64,000 nucleotides of DNA. It comes from Macrobrachium rosenbergii. Its lineage: Eukaryota; Arthropoda; Malacostraca; Decapoda; Palaemonidae. Position 1 is the stretch's first letter, and each line of letters begins with the position of its first letter. The notes beneath the pieces are model-generated. The model made no database searches, was not told the origin of the DNA, and saw nothing but the letters and a program-made list of their open reading frames with translations. This document shows positions 32,920 through 44,995 of this stretch, piece after piece. Made by a program: the position numbers and the translations under genes. The DNA lies in NCBI RefSeq assembly GCF_040412425.1, contig NC_089781.1, forward strand, positions 55,689,313 to 55,753,312. Direction: 5' to 3'.

Positions 32920-33219
32920 AGCACTTATTATTTGGTATGTCCTTTATATATCATACAAACGTGGTTCGTCGTGACCTCCCACAAATTTGTTAAAAAAATC
33001 TTACGCAGTCATTTTCTCTCTCTCACGTCGGAGAGAGAGGAAAAAAAATACTACGCACCCTCTTTATAGTGTATGCAAAGCGGGTGAGGTTCAAGCTTTG
33101 TGATTGGTTAACATCCCACCCTTCCTGCCAATAGCATGTCGTCAAGGAGGGCGAGAAGGGGATGAGGGGGTTATTACAAGTTCTTATTGGCTACTGTCAG
33201 TCCTGCCAGCCAATAGCGT
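32521..33219. other. Spacer with (TA)/(CATA) and (GA)n tracts and a CCAAT-rich stretch
   Basis: 32540-32635 is a TATACA-type microsatellite and 32868-32917 is (GA)n. 33100-33215 holds four CCAAT/ATTGG boxes. No coding sequence is convincing here. Confidence 0.6.
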
Positions 33220-34490
33220 ACCGAATGAAGAAGAGCGGGGTGTGTGGAGACATGCGAACGAAAGGTTTGAGAGTTTCAAAGTAGGAGATAAGGTGTTGAA
33301 GGAAGTGGTTGACAAAGGAAGACTGACGGTAAGATGCGTGAGAAGTACGAAGGTCATTATATGGTGAAAATGGTGTGGACAAATGGGTTGAGTTATGTAT
33401 TAGAAGACAGGAATGAAGAAGGAAATGAAAGGTAATAAGAGCACACTACAATCAGTTGAGAAGATGGAGATTAGCACCGAAATACATAATGGAGCATCCC
33501 ATTATGAAGTTGTTATGGGAGGAGAAGGAAAAGGAGAGTGAAGAAGAAATAGCTTTTATGGGAGGAGAAGGAAAAGGAGAGTGAAGAAAAAAAAAAATTA
33601 TATCTTAGTTTAACCAGACCACTGAGCTGGTTAACAGCTCTCCTAGGGCTGGCCCGAAGGATTAGACTTATTTTTACGTGGCTAAGAACCAACTGGTTAC
33701 CTAGCAACGGGACCTACAGCTCATTGTGGAATAGAAATAGAAGATATAAATTGGGGAGACAAGCAGCTAGTGTTGGTGGAATGTACATAAGGTCTAAAAG
33801 GAGGAGTAGAAAGAGTAAGGGTACATTAAATAGGTTGTTTGGAGACAGTACAAGTGATGGGTTGGTTGATTTTGAGGGGTCTGCGAAGTCAGTAAGCATG
33901 AGGAGAGAAAGTACCCTTGCGGTGTTGTTTTGTGGTAGTGCAAATGAGGGTGAAATTGATTTTGAGGGATTTGAGGAGAATTAGGAAGGAGGGAACTTGG
34001 AGTACAAGGAATGTGGACATGGGTGTGCAAGGTTTGGGTGGACTGGAAACAACGCCGAGTCATGAGAAAGATGGTACGTACAGTGTGTGCGAGTTCCCTT
34101 TGAATGAAAGTGTTGGAGTGAGTGTGAGTGAGAAAGAGTTAGCAGTACTAGACAGTGTGAATGGGGGAGTTTTGGATAACTTGAGTCGGAGCCTGGCAGA
34201 ATCAAGCGAGAGTATAGAAGAGATGATAGAAGCTATGTCAGGCGTTAGTGAGGTTGAAGCAGACGTAAGTCTCAAGTTTGACTGAAGTTGGTGTAAGGAG
34301 TTCGAAACCAAGACTGGGTGAGTGTAGTGAAGTTGGAGTAGAAGTGATTGAAGAAGACGTGGTGAATGAGAGGCCATGGACCCAAACTCAAGGTCCAGTT
34401 CCAGAGTATGAATGGGTAGTGAGAAAGGGATTTTGAAAGGGAAAAAAAAAAAAAAGGAAATGAGATTTCCTTTATTTTAGTAAGGGGGAG
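33220..34490 (+). pseudogene. Ty3-type integrase C-terminus and trailing coding region
   Basis: The plus-strand frame starts abruptly with RHANERFESFKVGDKVLKEV, continues after a frameshift as KYEGHYMVKMVW and NGLSYVLED, and then as VIRAHYNQLRRWRLAPKYIM. This is the integrase C-terminal (GPY/F-like) domain and its chromosomal-side tail. A SINE interrupts it at 33606-33730. The coding sense then resumes with acidic, Ser-rich segments (FGDSTSDGLVDFEG, ESSESIEEMIEAMSGVSE). A purine tract AAGGGGGAG at 34482-34490 may be the polypurine tract. The 5' part is missing. Confidence 0.6.
33606..33730 (+). mobile_element. SINE-like repeat (decapod TTTAACCAGACCACTGAG type)
   Basis: AGTTTAACCAGACCACTGAG, GGGCTGGCCCGAAGGATT and GTTACCTAGCAACGGGACC form a unit whose first 70 bp recurs at 60685. 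I associate this head with an abundant decapod SINE. It lies within the Ty3 integrase tail. Confidence 0.6.
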
Positions 34491-35229
34491 TCTGGTGGCA
34501 TTTAGAAATTGGGTTTGTATGGTGAAGAATGGGTTTATGTGAATTAATTATTTTGTTTTATTGTTGTGATGTTTTTTATGTTCTGTATGTCAGGAAGGAG
34601 TACACTAGTTAAGTCTATTTTTTTCTTTTTGTACTTGCAGTTTGCCAGAGTGGGTTAGCGTAGAGTGAGGAGCTCCTTTCACCTAAACCGTGGGAGCCTA
34701 CATATATAATAGGATTTGCACTGGCAATTGGCAGGTCAGTCTAAGAGCTGGAGAGGATGAAACAAGCTGACTGCATCTGCGGAGCATCACTTCCTTGGCC
34801 ACTGGATTCAGAAAGCACTGATGGAGTGGGAGGATGAGAGATAAAAGGCAGATGGGACATGGGTGGTTGTAATGTGACACTAGTGCAGGAAAGTTGGTAG
34901 TAAATTTCTGGGGGCACATCTGGGGTTCACTCAGATTTTCTGCTTGAGTTCAGTTTCTGCAAAGAGGTGTTGTGTTTGGACAGAAGAAACAGAAAATTGC
35001 GCAAGATTGCAGAGGCAGGGGCACTTGGTTTGGATGCTGTTGAGTTGTGCATAAAAAGTTGTGGGCTCTTGGCTCCATTGGAAGCTTTAAGTATAGTGTG
35101 AAAAAAAGGAGAATCACCTCAAGAGGACACAGGAAAAAAGAGTAAGACTGAGAAGGTTGAGGTGAATCAAGAAAGTGAAGGTTACTGAAGAAGTTGATGC
35201 TGACAGTGAAAAACTATGGAAGTAAAAAA
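34491..35229. other. Possible Ty3 LTR and flank before DIRS copy C
   Basis: TGGTGGCATTTAG at 34493 follows a purine tract and could begin an LTR, but no matching end was found before DIRS copy C interrupts. I recognise no coding domain. Confidence 0.35.
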
Positions 35230-35705
35230 GGGATTTTGACAGAGGAAAATCTATTTCTGAGGAAGGTCCGTGTCACCCGGTGAAATTCCATTACAGCACG
35301 AATTTCTAGGTATAACAATGCTAGATATACCAGAAAAAAAGAGCTTTCAGGAAAGCTGGGGTTACTACCCCAGTCGATCGTCTTTTAGAAGACGTCGGTA
35401 TAATGAAGGGTGAGTGAAATACCACTACCACGGAAATATACTCGAAAGATCTCTCCTTATCAAAACCCCAGAAAAGAGCGGTGAGCGTTACAGCTCCCAC
35501 ACTCAACACCCGCCAGGACGGCGACACCAGCGCCACCTACTTCATTCCATGCTAGCACTAACCCCAGACTTGGCATGTGCAAGTAGGGGAGGGAGTACTA
35601 GACCAGTCAGGGGAGGGTCACGGGTGACACGGGACCTTCCTCAGAAATAGATTTTCCTCTGTCAAAATCCTTTTCTGAGTCCAGTCCCGTGTCAGCGGTG
35701 AAATA
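35230..35705 (-). repeat. 3' terminal repeat and internal complementary region of DIRS copy C
   Basis: It begins GGGATTTTGACAGAGG, and the reverse of that start recurs near 35650-35670 (CCTCTGTCAAAATCC). TTTTCTGAGTCCAGTCCCG follows, matching the tip of the 5' repeat. The layout is identical to that of copy B. Confidence 0.75.
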
Positions 35706-36199
35706 GTGATAGAGAATCATGCCAAGACTGCTACTACTGGAAAAAGGGGGTAATCTGAAGAAAAGCAAAATTGTAACGAAAATAATTTTAATCAAGCAAT
35801 CTCTTTCATGAAGCAAGAATACTTAAAAGTAAGGTATCTTAATTCTAAGGCACACCAAAAAACTTAGCACTACAAAACAATGGGAGGTCCCCGGTATGAT
35901 GGGGAAAAAACCTCAAAAACCTTAAAATTACTTAACCCTTTCATATCTGTATAGTTATCACATCACTGAGGGCACATGAGCCCCGATGTGTCTGGGAGCG
36001 CTCGACAGTGCGAAAAAATAATTATTTCGAAAATTCAGCAAAAATAGAAATTTTATGCCAACAACGTTCATTTTATTGTCCTTTTTTTCTAAATGTTTAT
36101 ATTTTATGGTGGAATAGTCAGAATAAGAGTCCCAGCCCTCTAAATACAAAAAAAAATGTGAGTTATTTCACGAAAAAAAAAAAAATCTTTACTTATTTT

Positions 36200-38960
36200 C
36201 ATATTTTCGTTCGTAACCCAAAAACTATGAATGTCAGGCGAATAAATTATTTTTTATGAGAAAGCCAACAAAATTCTCTAAATATCGACAAATAAAAGAA
36301 TGGAAAATGAATAAGTCCAGTTGGTGAAAAAATTGATAGAAAAAAGGGGAAGAAACAGAGCGCTCTGCCCGGCGTATGGTGAGAATGATCGCTAGAAAAA
36401 AGATTTTTTTGAAGAGCCCTATCTCGCTCATTTTTCATAGAAATTACTTTGTAAATATACGAAAATGTAGAGGAAAAGTTGAAGAATAATGTGGGAGTCA
36501 AGAAAAATGGCTTTGGTAACAGCAACAGTTTCATTTGACGTTATAAATTGATTGAAGCGAAAAAAATGTTACCGTTGTCAACATTATCGTTCGTAGCTCA
36601 AAAGCTATAACAGTTAGGCGAATGGATTATTTTTTATGAGAAAGCCAACAAAATTCTCTAAATATTGATATATAAAACAATGAAAAACGAATAAATCCAG
36701 TTGGTGAAAAAATTTATAGAAAAGAGGGTAAGAAACAGAGCGATTTGCCCAAGCGTATGGTGAGAATTATCGCTAGAAAAAGTTTTTTTTGAAGAGCCCT
36801 ATCTCGGTTATTTTTCATAGAAATTACTTTGTAAATATACGAAAATGTAGATGAAAAGTTGTAGAATAAAGTGAGAGTCAAGAAAAATGGCTTTGTAATG
36901 GCAACAGTTTCATTTTGACGTTATAATTTGATTGAAACAAAAAATGTTACCGTTGTCAACATTATCGTTCGTAGCTCAAAGGCTATAACAGATAGGCGAA
37001 TGGATTATTTTTTATGAGAAAGCCAACAAAATTCTATAAATATTGATATATAAAACAATGAAAAACGAATAAGTCCAGTTGGTGAAAAATTTATAGAAAA
37101 GGGTAAGAAACAGAGCGATTTGCCCGGTCGTATGGTGAGAATTATCGCTAGAAAAAGTTTTTTTGAAGAGCCCTATCTCGGTTATTTTTCATAGAAATTA
37201 CTTTTAAATATACGAAAATGTAGAGGAAAAGTTGTAGAATAAAGTGAGAGTCAAGAAAAATGGCTTTGGTAACGGCAACAGTTTCATTTGATGTTATAAT
37301 TTGATTGAAACGAAAAAATGTTACCGTTGTCAACATTATCGTTCGTAGCTCAAAGGCTATAACAGTTAGGCGAATGGATTATTTTTTATGAGAAAGCCAA
37401 CAAAATTCTCTAAATATTGATATATAAAACAATGAAAAACGAATAAGTCCAGTTGGTGAAAAATTTATAGAAAAGAGGGTAAGAAACAGAGCGATTTGCC
37501 CGGCGTATGGTGAGAATTATCGCTAGAAAAAGTTTTTTTGAAGAGCCCTATCTCGGTTATTTTTCATAGAAATTACTTTGTAAATATACGAAAAGTAGAG
37601 CAAAAGTTTTAGAATAAAGTGAGAGTCAAGAAAAATGGCTTTGGTAACGGCAACAGTTTCATTTTGACGTTATAAATTGATTGAAACGAAAAAATGTTAC
37701 CGTTGTCAACATTATCGTTCGTAGCTCAAAAGCTATAACAGTTAGGCGAATGGATTATTTTTTATGAGAAAGCCAACAAAATTCTCTAAATATTGATATA
37801 TAAAACAATGAAAAACGAATAAGTCCAGTTGGTGAAAGAATTTATAGAAAAGAGGGTAAGAAACAGAGCGATTTGCCCGGCGTATGGTGAGAATTATCGC
37901 TAGAAAAAAGTTTTTTTTGAAGAGCCCTATCTCGGTTATTTATCATAGAAATTACTTTGTAAATATACGAAAATGTAGAGGAAAAGTTGTAGAATAAAGT
38001 GAGAGTCAAGAAAAATGGCTTTGGTAACGGCAACAGTTTCATTTTGACGTTATAATTTGATTGAAACGAAAAAATGTTACCGTTGTCAACATTATCGTTC
38101 GTAGCTCAAAAAGCTATAACAGTTAGGCAAATGAATAATTTTTTATGAGAAAGCCAATAAAATTCCTAAATATTGACATATAAAAATGGAAAACGAATAA
38201 GTCCAGTTGGTGAAAAAAAATTGATAGAAAAGAGGGTGAGAAACAGAGCGCTCTGCCCGGCCTATGGTGAGAATTATCGCTAGAAAAATTTTTTTTTTTG
38301 AAGAGCCCTATCTCGGTTATTTTTCATAGAAATTACTTTGTAAATATACGAAAAAGTAGAGGAAAAGTTGAAGAATAAAGGGAAAGTCAAGAAAAATGGC
38401 TTTGGTAACGGCAACAGTTTCATTTTGACGTTATAAATTGATCGAAACGAAAAAAAAAGTTACCGTTGTCAACATTATTGTTCGTAGCTCAAAAACTATA
38501 ACAGTTAGGCGAATGAATTATTTTTATGAGAAAGCCAAGAAAATTCTCTAAATATCGACATATAAAAAATGAAAAACGAATAAGTCCAGTTGGTGAAAAA
38601 TTGATAGAAAAGTGGGTAAGAAACAGAGCGCGCCGCCAGGCATACGGTGAGAATTATCGCTAGACATTTTTTTTGAAGAGCCCTACCTCGGATTTTTTTC
38701 ATAGAAATTACTTTGTAAATATACAAAAATGTAGAGGAAAGGTTGAGGAATAAAGTGAGAGTCAAGAAAAATGGCTTTGGTAACAGCAACAGTTTCATTT
38801 TGACGTTATAAGCTGTTCGAAACAAAAAAAAAATGTTACCGTTGTCAACATTATCGTTCGTAGCTCAAAAGCTATAACAGTTGGGTGAATGAATTATTTT
38901 TTATGAGAAAGCCAACAAAATTCTCTAAATATCGATATATATGATAATGAAAAATGAGAT
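36200..38960. repeat. Tandem array of about 378-bp units (satellite X)
   Basis: The phrase GTTCGTAGCTCAAAAGC recurs near 36590, 36968, 37342, 37718, 38098, 38480 and 38858, with a diverged first unit near 36208. Steps are 374-383 bp. The units are AT-rich with a GTAAATATACGAAAATGTAG segment. Short open frames inside (such as KVISMKNNRDRALQKN) repeat with the unit and are not genes. Confidence 0.9.
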
Positions 38961-39600
38961 TCAGAGCCCTGCCTAAAATCCAGACGTCTCTTATGTGATG
39001 CACTAACAAATTTCCGCTAGTTTTACCGTAAAAAACTTTGCGAAAAGCATGTTGGAAACTGTTCTCGATTGACGCCGCTGTATGTAAACAGCAACACGTG
39101 TTTACCCAGCCTCATCACGCATGGTCTCTGACAGAAGTGTGGCCTGCCAGGCCTGCGTGGGTGAGATCAGCTGATGTCATTGTGAGAATTTTACTACGCC
39201 ATGGATTTGCGCATGCACAGTAGAGGAACTAAAAATTTATAGAAAATAGAGGATACCAAACAGAGTGTTTCCAATAATGTAATCCTACATTTTATAAAAA
39301 AAATGTAAGATACGAGAGAGAAACGTGGGTAGGATCAGCTGATTTCATTGTGGGAAATTTACTATGCCAGGAATTGCATGCGCAAGACTATAGGCACTGC
39401 TTGCCTGGCGTATCGATGCCTGAGTTACGGTCCAAGGTATGCTTTAGCCTATGGAAACCACCAACTGTCCGAAAATAAAAAAATTTACCCCTACCACAAG
39501 AATTTAAAAATGTCGGGTAAATTTTATTATACAATTAAAAACAGTCAGACAAGAAGGGGGCTAGGGGTTATTGCGTAATATGACGTCAATTGGGCAGGAA
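38961..39600. other. Unique right part of the type X TTAA element
   Basis: It contains a direct repeat of about 70 bp (GATCAGCTGATGTCATTGTG near 39170 and GATCAGCTGATTTCATTGTG near 39335). No transposase or other gene was recognised. Confidence 0.6.
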
Positions 39601-39984
39601 AGGGTTAAAAGTAGTGAAACATGAAATGTGCACAGAACAAGCAAAAACAACCTTAAAACTATACACGTAAACTTAGGCTAAACACGTAAGAGACAAGACT
39701 AATGAATTTAACACACAAAATGTCTGCGGGTACGTGGAGCCAAATAAAACTGTCCAGTACCCATAAGCGAAACAATTATGGCTAGTCAGATTACACTTTT
39801 CCATCAGTAGATACAATTATATCAATATGAGGGGCTAGGCAGTGAGGCATAAACAACCAGGAGAATAAGCAGAGAAGCAAATGAGGTAGGCGGGCGGGGG
39901 GGAAAAGGAAAGGATATGATTATTTAAGGTGGGGAGATGACACTTCCCACTGCTATAGTAGAATATTTCAGGGCTTGAGTGATT

Positions 39985-41030
39985 TTAAATAGTGGCGTTT
40001 AAACACTAGAGGTGATTTCCAACCCGTATATTTTGATAACTCTGAAAAGTCCATATTATGAAAGTAATTAATAGAAGTAGCCACTGCTCGAATATCATGA
40101 ACTTTAGGAACTGAGTCTGGGTTGGCTTGTTTAATGAAATACAGAATTTGTTGCCTTATACCATTGAGAGAAAGAGTACCACCTTTCTCCCTGATAAAAG
40201 AGGACCCGACTTACTCTGTGGAGTTCTTAAGAGGTAAGATTTAAGTGTATAAACTGGACATAAAGATTGATCTTGAGGAAGGGGCACCACCTTCCAAGGA
40301 GACCACCTGTCCTGTGGGTCTTCGTTCTTAGCTAAAAATCTAGGGTCAGGGGAAAGGAGGACTTCTCCGGATGGGAGGAAGTTAACAAAATTATCACCTC
40401 TAGTGAGAGCCGACAGCTCTGAGATTCTAGCACCTGAAGCCAAACTAATTAAAAATAAGGTTTTCCTTAACAGATCCTGATAAGAGCAATGGGAGTTATC
40501 CAACTCTGATGCTAACTTAAGGACGTCATTGAGAAACCAAGTAACCGAATGTGGACGTGATACTGGTCTCAGACGAGCGCATGCTCTGGGGATGGATGAA
40601 AAATAGGAATCTGTAAGGTCGATTTTAAAGCCGTAAAGAAATACTTTCTTCAATGCCGACTTGACTGTGGTAATAGTGGCGGGAGCCAGACCTTTCTCAA
40701 ACAGTGACCTAAAGAAGGAAACTCCTAAATTAGTCGTCATAATTTTGGCTTCAGATGCTTTCAGGAAGGAGGCTAATTTTTTGACTGCTGAGTCATATTG
40801 TCTAATAGTAGAATCTCTTTTATCTGATTCTAAAAACAGAGTATTGACAGGGTCAATGTTCGCTCCTTTTTGGGCTGCGAACTTTATAAAGTCCATAAAA
40901 CTAGGGCATTTTGAATCCTTGAGGAAGCTGACACAGTCTTGGTTTGTACTGTCTGGGTCAGAATGGGCTTGGGAATCCGAAGACTCCGTAATCCCAGTTC
41001 CTGAAGGAGAGAGAGAACCAATTGCTCTTC
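39985..41030 (-). CDS. Tyrosine recombinase of DIRS copy C (one terminal frameshift)
   Basis: A single long minus-strand frame carries DCVSFLKDSKCPSFMDFIKF, LESDKRDSTIRQYDSAVKK, SFFRSLFEKGLAPATITTVK, then DLLRKTLFLISLASGARISE and LSPDPRFLAKNEDPQDRW. After one frameshift near 40195 it continues to VHDIRAVATSINYFH and FKRHYLK near 40015. Arg (GARIS), His and Arg (HDIR) and Tyr (RHY) are all present, so the catalytic set is complete. The frameshift is the only visible barrier. It would integrate the element's circular DNA. Confidence 0.85.
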
Positions 41031-42640
41031 GCCAATAGGGAGCTATTAGGGCTGGTTGACCTTTGAATGTCCTGAGTTTGTGTAATACTTTCAGCAGTAA
41101 ATTTATTGGAGGGAACAGATAAATCTTCTCCCAATTGTTCCAATCTACTGTCATTGCGTCTGTGGCGAACGCCTGAGGGTCCAGGTTGGGGGCCACGAAA
41201 CAGGAGCTTGAAGTTGCTCTCCGTTGCGAACAGATCCACTTGGAGTCCCGGAACCCGGCGGCAAACCCATTTGAAAGATTCCGCATCCAGGGACCACTCC
41301 GTCTCCAACGGGTAGTCCTGGACAGGAATCCGCCACCACGTTCGGACTCCTGCTAGGTGGGTGGCTGACAGGCGCCAACTGTGCTTGTTCGCCAGGGAGA
41401 AGATAGCTACCATTACTTGGTTTACTCGACCTGATTTGGAGCCGCCCCTGTTGATGCAATGAACTACCACTGCGCTGTCTAACACCAACCTGATATGAAT
41501 CCGATTGGGAGGGCGGATTTTCTTCAGCGTTAGAAAGACCGCCATGGCTTCCAGGGTGTTTATATGGAACTGCTGAAACATTGTGGACCACGTTCCTTGT
41601 ACTTTCTGTTTTGGTGAATATCCCCCAGCCGCTTAGAGAAGCGTCTGTGTGGATAACTAGTGCCGGAGGGGGAAATTGAAGTGGAACTGTTTTGGACAGG
41701 CCCTTGACGTTGGTCCAAGGCCGCAGTCTTGTCTTTAAGATTCGAGGGATAGAGGAGACCTTGTCCCTGAGCTTGGCGTTTGCTCGACTCCGCCACACTC
41801 TGTTTATGTCTTTTAATTTGGCTTTCAAGAGCAGGTCTGTCACTGAGGCAAATTGAAGGGACCCGAGACTCTTTCTTGGGACCGACGGGATGCTGACTGA
41901 TTTTTGAGAAACCTCTTGGTGAGAGATGCTATCTCTTTCCTCTTGGGAGGCAGGAGAGATAACGTGTGGGAGGACAGATCCCACTGGAGACCCAGCCACT
42001 GAAACCGAGACTCCGGAGTCAGGCGGGACTTCTCTCTGTTCAGCTGAAAACCCAATGACTCTAGGAAATTGATGACTATGGACGTGGCTTCTCGACACTC
42101 CGGAACAGTTGGAGCCCAGATTATCCAATCGTCTAGGTACGCTGCTAGGGAAATTCCTTGGGACCGGAGCTGCTGTACTACCGTGTCCGCCAGCTTGGTG
42201 AATACCCTGGGTGCAATGTTCAGACCGAAAGGCATGACCCTGAAGGAGTAGGCTTGATTCCCGAGTCTGAAACCGAGGAACTGAGAGAAGTTCCGCGCAA
42301 TCGGGACGTGATAATAAGCGTCTGAAAGATCGATAGAGGTGGTGACGGCCCCACGCGAAGTAGAGTCCGTGCCTGAGCTACCGTAAGCATGCGAAACTTG
42401 TCGCATTTTATGTAGAGATTTAGACGCGACAGATCCAGGATCACTCTTTGCTGATCGGAGTCTTTTTGGGAACAGTGAATAGCCTGCCTTGAAACTTTAG
42501 GTGCCTTGCTTTCTTTATTGCTCGTTTGTTGAGCAATTCTGTTACATAATCCTGTAGGATTGATGTGGGTGGCTGGTAAAATCTGTTTAGAGGGGAGGTT
42601 CTTGATCCAGCTCCACCCCAGTCCCTTGGACACAATGCTG
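41031..42640 (-). pseudogene. Reverse transcriptase and RNase H of DIRS copy C
   Basis: The RT motifs DLSRLNLYIKCDKFRMLTV, TSIDLSDAYYHVPIARN, RVMPFGLNIAPRVFTKLAD and SLAAYLDDWIIWAP lie between 42406 and 42100. RNase H then gives ALVIHTDASLSGWGIFTK, MFQQFHINTLEAMAVFL and RLVLDSAVVVHCINRGG, followed by a post-RNase H region with PGLQVDLFATESNFK and DWNNWEKIYLFPPIN. Frame changes at about 42410, 41860, 41600 and 41330 interrupt the polyprotein. I see no methyltransferase domain. Confidence 0.85.
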
Positions 42641-42844
42641 TGTGCCCAAGGGCTGAAGGTCCATTGGTCCCTGAACCAATACAGGCGACCGCCTACCTGT
42701 GTTCTCTCAGTGGGAGGGAGCGGGTTTGTTCCCTCTACCACGTCCAGGTCTTCCTCTTGGGGTGGTGTTAGGCCTTTCCTCTGTGGGGGGCCTTGCCCTT
42801 CCTCCCCTTGCAACCCTATTGAGGCCGTGAAAAATCCACGGCCC

Positions 42845-44723
42845 TCATATGTGGGGTTGTATGCTGGTGAGGACACATAGGAGGGCGCCGCTGGTTGGAC
42901 CAACACGTACTGTTGGGGTGGGTCTTAGAGGTAGATGGCTGGGCCACTGCCGAGACCGGGACGGCTTGAACCACCGCCTGATGGGGCCTCTTGTGTCTCC
43001 TGAACCTTTTGCCTCCTCTCGTCTGGGGCCGGCCGATTCTGGGGTCTTGCGCTTATAAGTGGGAATTCCCCACCGAGAGCGCAGACTCTGACTGGCCCGT
43101 GTAGCCTCAGACATGACGGATGTAACCTCTTCTTCAGGGAAGAGGTTAGGTCCCCAGATCGAGCTTTTAATGAGCTTGTTAGGCTCGTGGCGGATAGTAG
43201 CGTCAGTAAAAATAAATTTTCTGCACTCCAGTCTAGCCATAATAAACTCATGTAAGTCCGACTGGAAGCTCGCCAGGAAAGACTTAGCTAGGACCTGGAA
43301 AAAGGGTTCGTCTGAGCCGGAGACGGCAGTAGCCTCTGTAAGACAGCCGGAGCTCAAGGACCGGGCTAACTTAGTCCGGGCCTCAAACTCCGCCTTCAAC
43401 AAAGATTCCGGCAGCTTAGGGAGCTGTTCACTAAACTGCGTGGAAGCGCAAAGGGGGTCCAGCTTGCCTACGGTGAAAGTGGACGGGGCGTCCACCCAGA
43501 ACTCATTACTTCCTGGGAATACCAGGGAAGTAGGATCCGTTTCCCTTAATTGAGGAAAGGGATTACCTTCAAAGCATGCTCGGGCCGTAGCCAGAGCAAC
43601 TTTGTCCATGCAAGGAGTGGGAAGGTCTTCTCCCAGGGTGAACATCGTAAAATTGCCCTTGAAAGGGGTCAATTTCGTGTTCACTGCCTGCCACTCCGTC
43701 AGAGTGCGCAGGAGAGCCGACTGAGCCTGGTCCCTAGGGATGATGACAGTCTCCCTAGGTACCTTGTCTGACCGAATCCAGGCTTCTTCAGTGAGCCTTA
43801 CGAAGCCTGGATAAGGGGGCAAGAGATCGGGGGGGAAGAACTCCAATTCCTCCAACCGTCTCGTGCCCAGACCGTCTAGGGTAAGTTTGCCATCATGTTG
43901 GATGGCCCGGAGTGCGAACCGCCAAGGGTTACCGACATCAAACGGCGGGAGGTCCGCAGTGTCGGGGATAGAATACTGCGGTTCTGCCTTAGGTTGGCGA
44001 GCCAAACCTGCCAGTATGTTGTCATAGTTGGCAAACTTATCCGAGATCTTTTCAAACCTAGAATCTAGGTCCTCTGTGAACTTTTTGTACAGTTCAGTGG
44101 CAAGGGCTTGCGCATCAAAAGAAGGTTGGCGAGGAGGGCTTGGTTTTGCAGCCCTCTTACTCGCGCCTTTGCCGGAGGAACTAGATTTACTCCCGAAGGC
44201 TACCGGTCCTGAAACCTTAGCCTTCGACGGGGGAAGGGCAATGCCTTCTTGGAAGTCGAGGACTTATAGCCCTTCGCCTTCCATGAAGTCTTCAACTTGG
44301 GGATAGCAGACGGAGCTCTATCACCCAAAGAGGAAGACTTCACAAAACCTGCAAATGAAGAAACTGATGAAGCAGGGGAGTCAAACAAAGGGGGCCCGCC
44401 CAACATCCTCACTTACCTCACCACTTACCACCTGGTCCTGCTCCGTATTCATTGGTTCCAGGTCGAGATTTAGGGCGGCAACATCCTCCGAGACCTCGGC
44501 GTACATGATGTCCACTTGAGGTGGCTGGGTCGCATCCCGGATTTGTTGGATGATAGGGGTGGCAAGTTCTTCTGGCACTGCAGCCGCCACCTGTGCGCCG
44601 GGTAAAGCAAGTCCCTCAACCTGGCGTCGAGGATGTAGGGCTTCCCGGACGGAACATTCCTGCCGAACCCAGCCACCCAGGCCCGAGGGATTCCAAGGCA
44701 GACTTCTTGGAAGCTTCATCCGC
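42845..44723 (-). CDS. Gag-like protein of DIRS copy C, main exon
   Basis: The minus-strand exon starts after the intron acceptor with ADEASKKSALESLG-type sequence and includes DIMYAEVSEDVAALNLD, SSVSSFAGFVKSSSLGDR and a long intact frame from 44005 to 42845. That frame carries DTADLPPFDVGNPWRFAL, EEAWIRSDKVPRETVIIPR, TDPTSLVFPGSNEFWVD and EPNKLIKSSIWGPNLFPEEE. It ends in a basic, Pro/Gly-rich tail. The type matches gag of DIRS-like elements by position; no known fold is recognised. Frameshifts remain upstream near 44400 and 44200. It overlaps the RT reading frame at its end. Confidence 0.7.
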
Positions 44724-44829
44724 CTGCAAGGAAACCTGCAGTTAGTCAGGAATGAAAAAGTCAGACCGAGAATATAAACAATATACAGCATGAGGAGCAT
44801 GGACCGGAGGAAAGAAGACTGTCACTTAC
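44724..44829 (-). other. Putative 106-nt spliceosomal intron in DIRS copy C gag
   Basis: On the minus strand the donor is GAGTCG|GTAAGTGAC and the acceptor is CAGGTTTCCTTGCAG|GCGG. It has the same position, phase and length as in copy B (19493-19598), but the interior differs at many bases. Splicing joins QDES to ADEASKK in frame. Confidence 0.75.
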
Positions 44830-44995
44830 CGACTCATCCTGGATGGTTGAGCAGAGAGCAAAGCAAACCTCACAATCATCGGGGTGCCAAACAACCAGGT
44901 CGTCAAGTCGGACCGCACAATCAGCGTGGGTCCGGCATACTACGTGTCCGTAGGGTTGTTGAAGGAGGCGGTACACCCGCCCTCACAGCGAACAG
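44830..44995 (-). CDS. First coding exon of DIRS copy C gag (Cys/His cluster)
   Basis: The minus-strand reading gives QQPYGHVVCRTHADCAVR, LDDLVVWHPDDCEVC and FALCSTIQDES before the donor. The CxxHxxC...WHxxxCxxC arrangement looks like a small zinc-binding module, and the same module is readable in copy B. The exon is preceded by an acceptor-like TTTTACTTTTACAG, so its true start is probably in an upstream exon that I could not identify. Confidence 0.55.

Larger units (their letters stand above)
35936..39604. mobile_element. TTAA-flanked 3.67-kb transposon carrying a satellite array (type X)
   Basis: TTAA lies at 35932-35935 and 39605-39608. The ends are CCCTTTC... and ...GAAAGGG, a 7-bp perfect inverted repeat next to TTAA, as in piggyBac-like elements. 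Removing it restores ATTAC-TTAA-AAGTAGTG, matching copy B's uninterrupted ATTACTTGAGCAAAGTG at 14350. Inside are about eight tandem units of about 378 bp and a unique right part. There is no transposase, so it is non-autonomous. Confidence 0.85.

Noticed and set aside
33794..34377. Minus-strand frames rich in Ser, His and Pro
   Set aside because: They are antisense to the Ty3 trailing coding region and show no recognisable domain.
36247..38825. Repeated minus-strand frames with KVISMKN and RALQK segments
   Set aside because: Again one per satellite unit inside the type X TTAA element; no conservation beyond the repeat.
35936..39604. CRISPR-like array
   Set aside because: The repeat unit is about 378 bp without spacers, in a eukaryotic setting.
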